Below are positions 18,051 through 27,220 of a DNA stretch of 64,000 nucleotides, piece after piece; the first letter of the stretch is position 1, and each line of letters starts with the position of its first letter. Both the position numbers and the translations under genes were made by a program. The stretch is from Bacillus sp. ISL-18 (GTDB taxonomy: Bacteria; Bacillota; Bacilli; Bacillales; Cytobacillaceae): the NCBI RefSeq assembly GCF_018613415.1, contig NZ_JAGGQG010000013.1, positions 1-64,000 on the forward strand, written 5' to 3'. The notes beneath the pieces are model-generated. The model saw nothing but the letters and a program-made list of their open reading frames with translations. It ran no database searches and had not been told where the DNA came from.

Positions 18051-18362
18051 ATGCAGATAAACAAATTGCGGGGAAAAGAACTAGATCAATTATTTAATGC
18101 GGTTCTTTCCTTACAGGATCTTGAAGAATGCTATCGTTTTTTTGATGATTTATGTACCATTAATGAAATTCAATCGTTAGCACAGCGTCTAGATGTAGCA
18201 AGAATGCTTCGTGAAGGAAACACGTATCATAAAATTGAAACCGAAACGGGAGCAAGTACAGCGACGATTTCAAGGGTAAAACGCTGTTTGAACTTTGGAA
18301 ATGATACGTATGAAATGGTACTGGAACGAATTAAAGAAGAAAGTAAAGTGGAAGAAGAATAA
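18051..18362 (+). CDS. yerC: TrpR-like DNA-binding protein YerC
   Basis: 103 residues, all helical, of the YerC/YecD family related to the tryptophan repressor. The helix-turn-helix region is near residues 50-85 (LAQRLDVARML...TGASTATISRVKRCL). It is probably a small transcription regulator with an unknown effector. The start follows AAAGGAGT. Confidence 0.9.
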   Translation: MQINKLRGKELDQLFNAVLSLQDLEECYRFFDDLCTINEIQSLAQRLDVARMLREGNTYHKIETETGASTATISRVKRCLNFGNDTYEMVLERIKEESKVEEE

Positions 18363-18366
18363 CCCA

Positions 18367-18397
18367 AACCGGAGATCATTATCTTCGGTTTTTCTTT
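18367..18397 (+). terminator. Terminator after yerC
   Basis: AACCGGAGAT (18367-18376) pairs with ATCTTCGGTT (18381-18390) around a 4-nt loop, followed by TTTCTTTTT. Confidence 0.85.
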
Positions 18398-18439
18398 TTG
18401 AGAGGAAGATATTAATTCCTTTGTTCTACTTTTAGATGC

Positions 18440-18560
18440 GTCCAGCTCCAGCGCCTAGGGGCTCTTAGGTCTAAGCCAAGCCGTCAAGAAGGCTAAAGAG
18501 CAGCCTTCTCGCCGGCTCGTCTGTAGCCTTGAGCCCCTGTTCAAGGCGCCTCCGCTTTTG
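18440..18560. repeat. 121-nt structured intergenic repeat, copy 1
   Basis: The element opens GTCCAGCTCCAGCGCCTAG and ends GCTTTTG. Outer arms GGGGCTC/GAGCCCC and an inner hairpin GAAGGCT/AGCCTTC with the loop AAAGAGC give a cruciform-like fold. A second copy of the same length lies at 46453-46573 with compensating stem changes. It is located between the yerC terminator and the pcrB promoter. Confidence 0.85.
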
Positions 18561-18599
18561 ATTGGATATGATTTCTATCTATAGTTTTATGGTTTTCTT

Positions 18600-18628
18600 T
18601 TTTTATTACAAACGGCTAATGCTATAAT
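18600..18628 (+). promoter_or_regulatory. Probable pcrB-pcrA-ligA promoter (extended -10)
   Basis: A consensus -10 TATAAT (18623-18628) is preceded by TG at -15/-14 (TGCTATAAT). The -35 region is only T-rich, as is acceptable for extended -10 promoters. It lies 36 bases before the pcrB start. Confidence 0.65.
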
Positions 18629-18663
18629 GGTGTAATGGAAAGATGAATGGGAGGATTCCTTCG

Positions 18664-19347
18664 ATGTATGATATTCGCGAGTGGAGGCATGTATTTAAAC
18701 TCGATCCTAATAAAAAAATAACAGACAACCAATTAGAACTAATTTGCGAATCAGGGACAGATGCTGTGATTGTGGGCGGAACAGACGGAGTGACACTCGA
18801 AAATGTCCTCGATTTAATGGCAAGAATCCGCCGCTATACCGTTCCCTGTATCCTGGAAGTGTCTAGTATAGAGAGCGTAACGCCGGGATTTGATCTTTAT
18901 TTTATCCCTACGATTTTAAATAGCCAGGATCCAAAATGGATTACAGGACTGCATCATCAGGCCGTTAAGGAATTTGGCGAAGTCATGGACTGGAATGAAT
19001 TCTTTATGGAAGGCTACTGTATCCTTAACGAGGATTGTAAGGCGGCAAAACTGACGAAAGCAGATGCCCATTTAACCATCGAGGATGTTAAGGCCTACGC
19101 CATGATGGCTGAAAAAATGTTTCAACTCCCGATTTTTTATTTAGAATATAGTGGTAAATATGGTGACCCGAATCTAGTAAGAGAAGCGAAAAAGGCGCTA
19201 GAAAAAACAACGCTTTTCTATGGCGGAGGCATCAATAATTTTGAGCAGGCAGCTGAAATGGCTAAGCATGCAGATGTTATTGTGGTAGGAAACGTGATTT
19301 ATGAAGATTTTGAAAAGGCCTTAGAAACAGTAAAGACAGTTCGATAG
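18664..19347 (+). CDS. pcrB: Heptaprenylglyceryl phosphate synthase PcrB
   Basis: Transfers a heptaprenyl group from the diphosphate to glycerol-1-phosphate. A TIM-barrel protein of 227 residues from ATG 18664 (MYDIREWRHVFKLDP). An in-frame ATG at 18643 is rejected because GGGAGG lies between the two, at the right distance for 18664. The substrate-phosphate loops ESGTDAVIVGG and FYGGGINN are present. It precedes pcrA, as in B. subtilis. Confidence 0.94.
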   Translation: MYDIREWRHVFKLDPNKKITDNQLELICESGTDAVIVGGTDGVTLENVLDLMARIRRYTVPCILEVSSIESVTPGFDLYFIPTILNSQDPKWITGLHHQAVKEFGEVMDWNEFFMEGYCILNEDCKAAKLTKADAHLTIEDVKAYAMMAEKMFQLPIFYLEYSGKYGDPNLVREAKKALEKTTLFYGGGINNFEQAAEMAKHADVIVVGNVIYEDFEKALETVKTVR

Positions 19348-19416
19348 AATTTGCGTCACAATCTTAAAAACGCTAAAATAAAATAAGAACAAATGTTTGT
19401 AATGGTGGTGGAATAT

Positions 19417-21702
19417 GTGCAATTTTTAACAGATAAGCTTCTAAACGGACTTAATCCCGAACAGCAAAATGCTGTTAAGGCAACGGATGGCCCACTTCTT
19501 TTAATGGCAGGTGCCGGAAGTGGTAAAACAAGAGTACTAACACATCGAATTGCGTATTTAATAGTGGAAAAACGTGTCAATCCTTATAATATTCTAGCAA
19601 TCACGTTCACCAATAAAGCGGCACGAGAAATGAAGGAACGTATTGCTAACATGATGGGCGGAGCAGCAGAAGAAATATGGATATCTACTTTCCACTCGAT
19701 GTGCGTAAGAATTTTACGGCGCGATATCGATCGAATGGGCTTTAGCCGAAACTTTACCATTCTAGATACAACTGACCAACAATCAGTGATTAAAGGAATC
19801 CTCAAAAATAAAAATCTTGATCCGAAAAAAAATGATCCGCGTGCAATCTTAGGATCCATCAGTTCGGCTAAAAACGAACTTATTGGGCCGGAAGAATATG
19901 AGAAAGCTGCCGGGGGGTATTTTGAACAAACGGTAAGTGAAGTTTATAAAGATTATCAAAAGCAGCTTAGAAAAAATAATGCCCTTGATTTCGATGACTT
20001 AATTATGATGACAATTCAATTATTCCAGCGGGTTCCGGAAGTCCTTGAATATTATCAGCGTAAGTTTCAATATATTCACGTCGATGAGTATCAGGATACA
20101 AACCGAGCGCAGTATATGCTGGTAAAAATGCTTGCCAGCCGGTTCCGTAATCTTTGTGTTGTCGGGGATTCCGATCAGTCCATCTATAGATGGCGCGGCG
20201 CCGATATTGCCAATATCCTTTCTTTCGAAAAAGACTACCCGAATGCAACAGTGATTCTTCTCGAGCAGAACTACCGTTCAACTAAACGGATTCTTCTAGC
20301 GGCCAATAAGGTAATTGAAAATAACCTAAACCGGAAAAAGAAAAATTTGTGGACGGAAAATCCGGAAGGAAACAAGCTTGTCTATTACCGGGCGGATAGT
20401 GAGCAGAGTGAAGCCCAATTCGTTGCCGGGAAAATTAAAGAACTAACGCGTGATAAAAATTATCAACTTTCCAACATTGCGGTTCTTTATCGGACTAACG
20501 CACAGTCCCGTGTAATGGAGGAAGTACTTTTAAAATCAAATATTGATTATTCGATTGTCGGCGGAATCAAGTTCTATGACAGAAAAGAAATCAAAGACAT
20601 GCTTGCCTATTTACGTTTAATCTCTAATCCCGACGATGACATCAGCTTGCGGCGTGTGATTAATGTTCCGAAACGCGGAATTGGTTCGAGCTCAGTAGAT
20701 AAAATTGCCGACTTTGCAGCCATGCATGATATTTCTTTATATCAGGCGTTAGAGTCAGTTGAATTGCTTGGGCTGAGCCCCAAAATTACCAAAGCTGCGG
20801 CGCAGTTCCGCGATTTAATTTCTAACTATACGAATATGCAGGAATTCCTATCCGTTACAGAATTAGTCGAAGAAGTTCTCGATAAATCAGGGTATAGGGA
20901 AATGCTGAAAGCAGAAAAATCAATTGAAGCTCAAAGCCGACTCGAAAACCTTGAGGAATTATTATCGGTAACGAAAAATTTTGAGGACGCAAGTGAGGAT
21001 AAAACGCTAGTCGCCTTCTTAACCGATTTGGCGCTCGTTGCGGATATTGATTCACTTGATGAGGACGGAGAAAAGGTTGATTCCATTACCCTCATGACGC
21101 TGCACTCCGCAAAAGGACTAGAATTCCCAGTTGTCTTCTTAATTGGAATGGAAGAAGGGGTATTCCCGCATAGCCGTTCCTTAATGGAAGAAGCCGAAAT
21201 GGAGGAAGAACGCCGTCTTGCTTACGTAGGCATTACAAGGGCAGAGCAGACCTTATTTTTAACCAATGCCCAAATGAGAACTTTGTATGGTAGAACAAGT
21301 ATGAACCCTGCCTCTAGATTTATCTCGGAAATACCAGAAGATTTAATCGAAGGGGTGGTGCCAGAACAACGGACGGGCAGTTCGTCTAGTTCTAGCGGAA
21401 GATCATTTGGCTCATCAAGAACATCATTTGGATCATCCGGAACATCATTTGGTTCTTCAAAAGGTACATTTACGACCCCGACGACAACCAGAAAGCCTGT
21501 TATGCGGCCTCTATCGGCTGCCTCCGGTGGAGATGAAACCGGCTGGAAGGTTGGCGATAAGGCGGAGCATGGTAAATGGGGGATTGGAACGGTTGTCAGT
21601 GTAAAAGGACAGGGTGAGGGAACAGAGCTGGATATTGCTTTTCCTAGCCCAGTGGGAATTAAACGCCTATTAGCAAAATTCGCGCCGATTAAAAAGGCAT
21701 AA
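19417..21702 (+). CDS. pcrA: ATP-dependent 3'-5' DNA helicase PcrA
   Basis: The UvrD/Rep-type superfamily 1 helicase of Gram-positives, acting in repair and rolling-circle replication. The Walker A motif AGAGSGKT lies near residue 33. Motif II (VDEYQDT), motif III (GDSDQSIYRWRGA), and motifs V/VI (TLHSAKGLEFP, YVGITRAEQ) follow. A Ser/Thr/Gly-rich linker with repeated SFGSS units precedes a C-terminal Tudor-like RNA polymerase-interacting domain (WKVGDKAEHGKWG). The start is GTG 19417, aligning with the B. subtilis N terminus; several upstream in-frame starts exist. Confidence 0.96.
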   Translation: MQFLTDKLLNGLNPEQQNAVKATDGPLLLMAGAGSGKTRVLTHRIAYLIVEKRVNPYNILAITFTNKAAREMKERIANMMGGAAEEIWISTFHSMCVRILRRDIDRMGFSRNFTILDTTDQQSVIKGILKNKNLDPKKNDPRAILGSISSAKNELIGPEEYEKAAGGYFEQTVSEVYKDYQKQLRKNNALDFDDLIMMTIQLFQRVPEVLEYYQRKFQYIHVDEYQDTNRAQYMLVKMLASRFRNLCVVGDSDQSIYRWRGADIANILSFEKDYPNATVILLEQNYRSTKRILLAANKVIENNLNRKKKNLWTENPEGNKLVYYRADSEQSEAQFVAGKIKELTRDKNYQLSNIAVLYRTNAQSRVMEEVLLKSNIDYSIVGGIKFYDRKEIKDMLAYLRLISNPDDDISLRRVINVPKRGIGSSSVDKIADFAAMHDISLYQALESVELLGLSPKITKAAAQFRDLISNYTNMQEFLSVTELVEEVLDKSGYREMLKAEKSIEAQSRLENLEELLSVTKNFEDASEDKTLVAFLTDLALVADIDSLDEDGEKVDSITLMTLHSAKGLEFPVVFLIGMEEGVFPHSRSLMEEAEMEEERRLAYVGITRAEQTLFLTNAQMRTLYGRTSMNPASRFISEIPEDLIEGVVPEQRTGSSSSSSGRSFGSSRTSFGSSGTSFGSSKGTFTTPTTTRKPVMRPLSAASGGDETGWKVGDKAEHGKWGIGTVVSVKGQGEGTELDIAFPSPVGIKRLLAKFAPIKKA

Positions 21703-21749
21703 TAGCTGTTTTAAACAGTATAGATTACCTTTATGAAAGGGCTGGATAT

Positions 21750-23756
21750 ATGGATCTTCAAACCGCTTCGAAAAAAATCGAGGAAATAAGAAGCCTCTTA
21801 ACTCTATATGGTTATGAATATTATGTGTTAGACAAGCCATCGGTACCAGATGCTGAATATGACATGCTCATGCAGGAGCTGTTAGAGCTGGAGGGAACAT
21901 TTCCAGAGTTAAAAACACCGGATTCTCCGTCTGTCCGTGTCGGTGGTTCGGTTCTTGACCTATTTGAAAAAGTGGAGCATCGTACACCGATGTTAAGCTT
22001 GGGTAATGCTTTCAATGAAGAAGATTTAAGGGACTTTGACCGACGGGTCCGACAAGCTGTGGGTGACAATGTTTCCTATATTGGTGAATTGAAAATTGAT
22101 GGATTGGCCGTTTCCTTACGTTATGAAGATGGATTATTTGTTCAAGGTGCAACACGAGGCGACGGGACCATTGGGGAAGATATTACGGCTAACCTGAAAA
22201 CAATAAATGCAATCCCGCTTCGCCTCCGGGAAAATGTTTCAATTGAGGTGCGCGGTGAAGCTTATATGCCTAAGCGCTCGTTTGAAGCATTAAACCAGCA
22301 GCGGGGAGAACGCGGTGAGGAGCTATTTGCCAACCCAAGAAATGCGGCAGCTGGTTCATTACGGCAGCTCGATCCAAAAATCGCAGCATCACGGAAGCTG
22401 GATGTGTTTTTATATGGGATTGGCAACACAGATGAAACAGGGGTTGTGACTCATAGTGAGGGACTGGATTATCTAGACCATCTTGGCTTTAAAACCAATA
22501 AAGAGCGAAGAAAATGTGCAACAATTGAGGACGTTATTGAGTATGTTAACAGCTGGATTGATAAACGGCCCCATCTTCCATATGAGATTGATGGCATTGT
22601 CATCAAAGTAGATTCACTTGCGCAGCAGGCGGTACTTGGGACAACGGCAAAGAGCCCGCGCTGGGCAATTGCGTACAAGTTTCCAGCTGAAGAAGTGGTG
22701 ACGACCCTTTTAGCGATTGAGTTAAGTGTGGGGAGAACGGGTGTGATCACACCGACTGCCATTCTCGAGCCAGTAAAAGTTGCGGGGACAACTGTACAAC
22801 GGGCTTCTTTACACAATGAGGACTTAATTCGGGAAAAAGATATTAAAATCGGTGATAAAGTGGTTGTTAAAAAGGCAGGTGATATCATTCCGGAAGTGGT
22901 GAATGTATTGGCTGACCAACGTTCAGGTGAAGAAGTGGATTTTCAAATGCCAACACATTGTCCGGAGTGTGAAAGTGAACTTGTTCGTTTAGAAGGGGAA
23001 GTAGCCCTTAGATGTATTAATCCGAAATGTCCGGCACAAATTCGAGAAGGATTGATTCATTTTGTTTCCCGTGATGCCATGAACATTGAGGGCCTTGGGG
23101 AAAAGGTAATCAGTCAGCTTTTTGCTGTGAAATTAATCGGTGATGTTGCGGATATTTATAAACTAACGCATGAGCAGCTGTTAGCCTTGGAAAGAATGGG
23201 TGAAAAGTCTGTCACTAACCTGTTAAAAGCGATTGAAGCTTCAAAAGGCAATTCCCTTGAAAAACTGTTATTTGGATTAGGGATCCGCCATGTTGGAGCA
23301 AAGGCCGCCAAAACATTGGCACAACAATTTATCACAATGGAAAAATTAGCTCAGGCCTCCAAAGAGGAACTAATTAGTATTAATGAAATCGGCGATAAGA
23401 TGGCTGATTCGATTGTCTCGTTTTTTGAGCAGGAAGAAGCAATCGAGCTGATAAATGAGTTAGCATTGGCAGGCGTTAACATGGAATATAAAGGGGCAAG
23501 GCCCATTTCTGCTGAAGAATCAGGCAGTGTATTTGCCGGTAAAACGGTGGTCCTTACAGGGAAAATGGAGCAATTATCCCGAAATGAAGCGAAAGAAAAA
23601 ATTGAGGCCCTAGGCGGCAATGTGGCCGGAAGTGTTAGTAAAAAAACACATCTCGTCATTGCAGGTGAAGATGCGGGTTCTAAGCTATCGAAAGCCCAAG
23701 AGCTGGGTATCGAAGTGTGGGACGAGGAGAGGCTTTTAGTAGAATTAAATAAATAA
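21750..23756 (+). CDS. ligA: NAD-dependent DNA ligase LigA
   Basis: Seals nicks, using NAD as adenylate donor. 668 residues. Domain order: an Ia domain (YxxYYxxD-type NAD site), an adenylation domain with the KIDG lysine at about residue 115, and an OB fold. A Cys4 zinc finger (CPECESE...CINPKCPAQ), helix-hairpin-helix repeats, and a C-terminal BRCT domain (from about residue 592) follow. It is directly downstream of pcrA with a 47-base gap. Confidence 0.97.
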   Translation: MDLQTASKKIEEIRSLLTLYGYEYYVLDKPSVPDAEYDMLMQELLELEGTFPELKTPDSPSVRVGGSVLDLFEKVEHRTPMLSLGNAFNEEDLRDFDRRVRQAVGDNVSYIGELKIDGLAVSLRYEDGLFVQGATRGDGTIGEDITANLKTINAIPLRLRENVSIEVRGEAYMPKRSFEALNQQRGERGEELFANPRNAAAGSLRQLDPKIAASRKLDVFLYGIGNTDETGVVTHSEGLDYLDHLGFKTNKERRKCATIEDVIEYVNSWIDKRPHLPYEIDGIVIKVDSLAQQAVLGTTAKSPRWAIAYKFPAEEVVTTLLAIELSVGRTGVITPTAILEPVKVAGTTVQRASLHNEDLIREKDIKIGDKVVVKKAGDIIPEVVNVLADQRSGEEVDFQMPTHCPECESELVRLEGEVALRCINPKCPAQIREGLIHFVSRDAMNIEGLGEKVISQLFAVKLIGDVADIYKLTHEQLLALERMGEKSVTNLLKAIEASKGNSLEKLLFGLGIRHVGAKAAKTLAQQFITMEKLAQASKEELISINEIGDKMADSIVSFFEQEEAIELINELALAGVNMEYKGARPISAEESGSVFAGKTVVLTGKMEQLSRNEAKEKIEALGGNVAGSVSKKTHLVIAGEDAGSKLSKAQELGIEVWDEERLLVELNK

Positions 23757-23769
23757 GAGGTGGACCGAC

Positions 23770-24930
23770 GTGAGAAAAATCTCATTGCTCGCACTCTCCC
23801 TTGTCTTTTTGCTGAGTGCTTGTGCACCTAACTTCCAAAAGCAAAATGAAACGGTTCAAACAAAGGAGAAGGCAACAGGGAAAGCGATTATTCCTAAATA
23901 TAATATCTCGAATAATTATTATCGGACAATCCTGCCGTTCGAACCAGGGGAAGCGCGCGGATTAGTCGTTAACAATATCAATACAAGGTATGATTTAAAT
24001 GAGTTTGAAATGGGATTAATGAGAATTGCCCAAAACAAGTTCGATACGGATAAGTATTATTTTCAAGAAGGGCAGCAAATCAAAGGATCAACGATTAAAC
24101 AGTGGTTAAACCGCCAATATACGGATGCTCAGCTTAAGCAAAATAAACTGAAAGCAAACGAAAATATCGGTTTAAATCCAGTGAATACCAGTCCAACTGG
24201 CAGTGCTCCTTCAAGTCCTATCTACCTGGCCCATATTTTAGAGCACGATTACTTAACAAAAGACGATAAGGGGAACGTGTCTCTTGGAGGTATTACCATT
24301 GGTCTGGCATTAAATTCGATTTATTATTATAAAATAAATCCTGATGGTGATACGTTTGAGAAAAAGATTCCATTTGCTGAAATGGAAAGGGAAGGCCAGA
24401 AAATGGCGGCGGAAGTGGTTAAACGTATCAGATCAATGAAAAATTTATCGAATATACCCATCACCATTGCTTTATTTGAGCAGCAAAGTAAGACATCGGT
24501 TGTACCTGGTAACTTTTTCACTTATTCAACGGTGGATCAAGGAAGCTCCGATCTAAATAGCTGGGAAAAAGTAGACGAAAAATATTACTTATTCCCTTCA
24601 ACTGATGCTGAAAATGACCATCGTGATGATACGATTGCCTTCTTGAACTTCAAACAAGATGTGGAACAATATTTCCCTAATTACAATGGCGTAATCGGTA
24701 GAGCTTTTTATATCGGTGACCAGCTTCAGGATTTAAATATTACCATTCCAATCCAATTTTATGGAAAAACAGAGGGAATTGGATTTTCCCAATATGTAAC
24801 GGGTCTTGTGATGGAACATTTCCCTAAATATCTTTCTGTTTCTGTTAGTGTAACGTCTGTGGATGGTCCCGAGGCACTCATTGTCAAAAAAGCGAATGCA
24901 ACAGAACCATTTGTTTATATTTATCAATAA
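23770..24930 (+). CDS. camS: CamS-family sex-pheromone lipoprotein precursor (YerH)
   Basis: 386 residues. A GTG start follows GAGGTGG. The signal peptide ends in lipobox LSAC with Cys18, so it is predicted to be a surface lipoprotein. The mature part resembles the CamS/YerH family, whose signal peptides give rise to pheromone-like peptides in enterococci and staphylococci. In Bacillus the role is unknown. It is the last gene of the pcrB-pcrA-ligA unit and is followed by a terminator. Confidence 0.9.
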   Translation: MRKISLLALSLVFLLSACAPNFQKQNETVQTKEKATGKAIIPKYNISNNYYRTILPFEPGEARGLVVNNINTRYDLNEFEMGLMRIAQNKFDTDKYYFQEGQQIKGSTIKQWLNRQYTDAQLKQNKLKANENIGLNPVNTSPTGSAPSSPIYLAHILEHDYLTKDDKGNVSLGGITIGLALNSIYYYKINPDGDTFEKKIPFAEMEREGQKMAAEVVKRIRSMKNLSNIPITIALFEQQSKTSVVPGNFFTYSTVDQGSSDLNSWEKVDEKYYLFPSTDAENDHRDDTIAFLNFKQDVEQYFPNYNGVIGRAFYIGDQLQDLNITIPIQFYGKTEGIGFSQYVTGLVMEHFPKYLSVSVSVTSVDGPEALIVKKANATEPFVYIYQ

Positions 24931-24957
24931 GACCTGGCTATTGCTAGGTCTTTTCTA
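24929..24957 (+). terminator. Terminator after camS
   Basis: GACCTGGC (24931-24938) pairs with GCTAGGTC (24943-24950) with one G-T pair and is followed by TTTTCT. Confidence 0.75.
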
Positions 24958-25020
24958 CTTTCTAAACAGCAAGGTCCATCATAGTCTACATTCATTATCT
25001 TTCCTAATCATTCTTAATCA

Positions 25021-25029
25021 TGTTAGAAT
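25021..25029 (+). promoter_or_regulatory. Possible extended -10 promoter of rocA
   Basis: TGTTAGAAT supplies a TG-extended -10 (TAGAAT, 25024-25029), 43 bases before the rocA start. The -35 is poor (TTCCTA). Confidence 0.4.
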
Positions 25030-25071
25030 GTACATGTATGTAACCGTTTTAGTACATAGGAGGGGTTAGAA

Positions 25072-26619
25072 ATGATACAACCATATAAGCATGAACCGTT
25101 TACTGATTTTTCCGTGGAAGATAACCACCAGGCCTATCTGCAAGCATTGAAAACAGTAGAGGGTTATTTGGGGCAAGACTATCCTCTGGTCATTGGTGGA
25201 GAGAAAATCACAACAGAAGAGAAAATCATTTCCTACAATCCAGCAAATAAAAAAGAAGTAATCGGCCAAGTTTCAAAGGCTTCCCAGGAACTTGCAGAAA
25301 AAGCCATGCAAGCAGCAGTAGAAGCATTTAAAACTTGGAAAAAAACAAAACCTGAAATTCGCGCTGATGTCCTCTTTAAGGCAGCAGCCATTATTCGCCG
25401 CCGTAAACATGAGTTTTCAGCTTTAATGACTAAAGAAGCAGGAAAGCCATGGAGAGAAGCTGATGCGGATACAGCTGAAGGGATTGACTTCCTTGAATAT
25501 TACGGACGCCAAATGCTTTCTTTAAAAGATGGTGTTCCGGTTCAAAGCCGCGCGAATGAATTCAATCGCTATGACTATATTCCACTTGGTGTCGGCATTA
25601 TTATTTCACCATGGAACTTCCCATTTGCCATTATGGCTGGAACTACTGTTGCGGCAATTGTCTCAGGTAATACGGTTTTATTAAAGCCAGCGTCTACCAC
25701 CCCGATTATCGCAGCGAAATTTGTTGAGGTAATGGAAGAAGCGGGTCTGCCTAAAGGAGTTTTAAACTTTGTCCCAGGCAGCGGTGCTGAAGTGGGAGAC
25801 TATTTGGTTGATCATAAAGATACACGTTTTATTAGCTTTACCGGCTCTCGTGATGTCGGTCTTCGAATCTTCGAACGTTCATCTAAATTAAGCCCGGGTC
25901 AAATCTGGATGAAACGATTGATTGCCGAAATGGGAGGAAAAGACACAATTGTTGTTGATAAAGAGGCTGACCTTGAGCTTGCAGCCCAATCGATTGTGGC
26001 TGGAGCATTCGGTTTCTCTGGTCAAAAATGTTCAGCATGTTCACGTGCAGTAGTCGTAGAGGATGTATATGAACAGGTAGTAAACCGTGTGGTCGAGCTA
26101 ACCAACCAATTAACCGCAGGAGATCCTGTTGAGCAAGGGAATTTCATGGGGCCGGTAATCGACAACAATGCCTATAAAAAAATCCTTGAGTATATTGAAA
26201 TTGGGAAACAAGAAGGTAAGCTGCTGACTGGCGGCGAAGGTGATGATTCACAAGGCTATTTCATTAAACCTACTGTTTTTGCAGATCTTTCACCAACTTC
26301 ACGCATTATGCAGGAAGAAATCTTTGGCCCTGTTGTTGGCTTTTCAAAAGCAAAGGATTTCACGGAAGCAATTGATATTGCCAATAATACAGAATACGGC
26401 TTAACTGGAGCAGTTATTACCAATAACCGTGCCCATCTGGAACAGGCTCGTGAAGATTTCCATGTTGGTAACCTATACTTCAACCGTTCCTGTACAGGGG
26501 CAATTGTCGGCTACCAGCCATTTGGCGGCTTCAATATGTCTGGTACTGACTCAAAAGCGGGCGGCCCTGACTACTTACTTCTTCATATGCAGGCAAAAAC
26601 AACTTCAGAAATGTATTAA
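25072..26619 (+). CDS. rocA: 1-pyrroline-5-carboxylate dehydrogenase
   Basis: Oxidises glutamate semialdehyde/pyrroline-5-carboxylate to glutamate with NAD, completing arginine or proline breakdown. A 515-residue aldehyde dehydrogenase. The NAD site PWNFPFA, the general-base segment EMGGKD, and the nucleophile in GQKCSACSR are visible. Its N terminus (MIQPYKHEPFTDFS) matches RocA/PutC-type enzymes. The start follows AGGAGGGG. It stands alone; no proline dehydrogenase or arginase gene is adjacent. Confidence 0.94.
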   Translation: MIQPYKHEPFTDFSVEDNHQAYLQALKTVEGYLGQDYPLVIGGEKITTEEKIISYNPANKKEVIGQVSKASQELAEKAMQAAVEAFKTWKKTKPEIRADVLFKAAAIIRRRKHEFSALMTKEAGKPWREADADTAEGIDFLEYYGRQMLSLKDGVPVQSRANEFNRYDYIPLGVGIIISPWNFPFAIMAGTTVAAIVSGNTVLLKPASTTPIIAAKFVEVMEEAGLPKGVLNFVPGSGAEVGDYLVDHKDTRFISFTGSRDVGLRIFERSSKLSPGQIWMKRLIAEMGGKDTIVVDKEADLELAAQSIVAGAFGFSGQKCSACSRAVVVEDVYEQVVNRVVELTNQLTAGDPVEQGNFMGPVIDNNAYKKILEYIEIGKQEGKLLTGGEGDDSQGYFIKPTVFADLSPTSRIMQEEIFGPVVGFSKAKDFTEAIDIANNTEYGLTGAVITNNRAHLEQAREDFHVGNLYFNRSCTGAIVGYQPFGGFNMSGTDSKAGGPDYLLLHMQAKTTSEMY

Positions 26620-26632
26620 TTAATAAAGGATA

Positions 26633-26661
26633 CCCCTTCTCAACTCGAGAAGGGGCTTTTT
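26633..26661 (+). terminator. Terminator after rocA
   Basis: A perfect 9-bp stem (CCCCTTCTC with GAGAAGGGG) with a 5-nt loop, then CTTTTT. Confidence 0.9.
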
Positions 26662-26909
26662 GATTAAGAATGTAATAATAATGTGGAAAGCGACAAAACT
26701 ATAATTGTCGGGATGGTTTTCCGCCATTCAAATTTTAATGCATAATATTCCTTTACAAGAAATTTATGTGAATATATATCCGCTGTGATAATATTAAGAA
26801 AGCAAGAGGAAAAAAGAAACATTTTTATAATGAAATTCGTCATAATAAAGAACGATTATTTGACTAAAAGAACTTGTTAGTAAATCGTCATCCTGGAGGT
26901 TTTGTACCT

Positions 26910-27137
26910 TTGATCCCATTATATTTGTTCCATGTCACAGCAGTAGAACATAGTGAAAGTATGCTTTGGACCTTTTTAACCTGTAATGTTTTTGTCGTCA
27001 GTGCTGGTATTGTCTTTATCTATAAGTTGTTTACACAAAAAAAGGTACGGATTGCCGGGATTGTGTTTGGTGTAGCATTGGCTATTAATTATATCCTTAT
27101 CGCTATTTTTGGGGACCCGTTTGACTTGTTGGGATAA
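26910..27137 (+). CDS. Small membrane protein of unknown function
   Basis: 75 residues from TTG 26910, ten bases after GGAGG. A frame extending to 26874 has no better site. Two predicted membrane helices are visible (about residues 19-40 and 48-67). A short histidine/glutamate-bearing N-terminal stretch (FHVTAVEHSE) precedes the first helix. I do not recognise the family. It lies 83 bases before another unknown membrane protein on the same strand, and both use TTG starts, suggesting a two-gene unit. Confidence 0.6.
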   Translation: MIPLYLFHVTAVEHSESMLWTFLTCNVFVVSAGIVFIYKLFTQKKVRIAGIVFGVALAINYILIAIFGDPFDLLG

Positions 27138-27220
27138 TGACAGCAATGGTGTAATAGGCGAATCATGAGGTGCTGGACGCAGGGAACAAAGTGGAGGAAA
27201 ACTAAAAGGAGTTGAATGGA

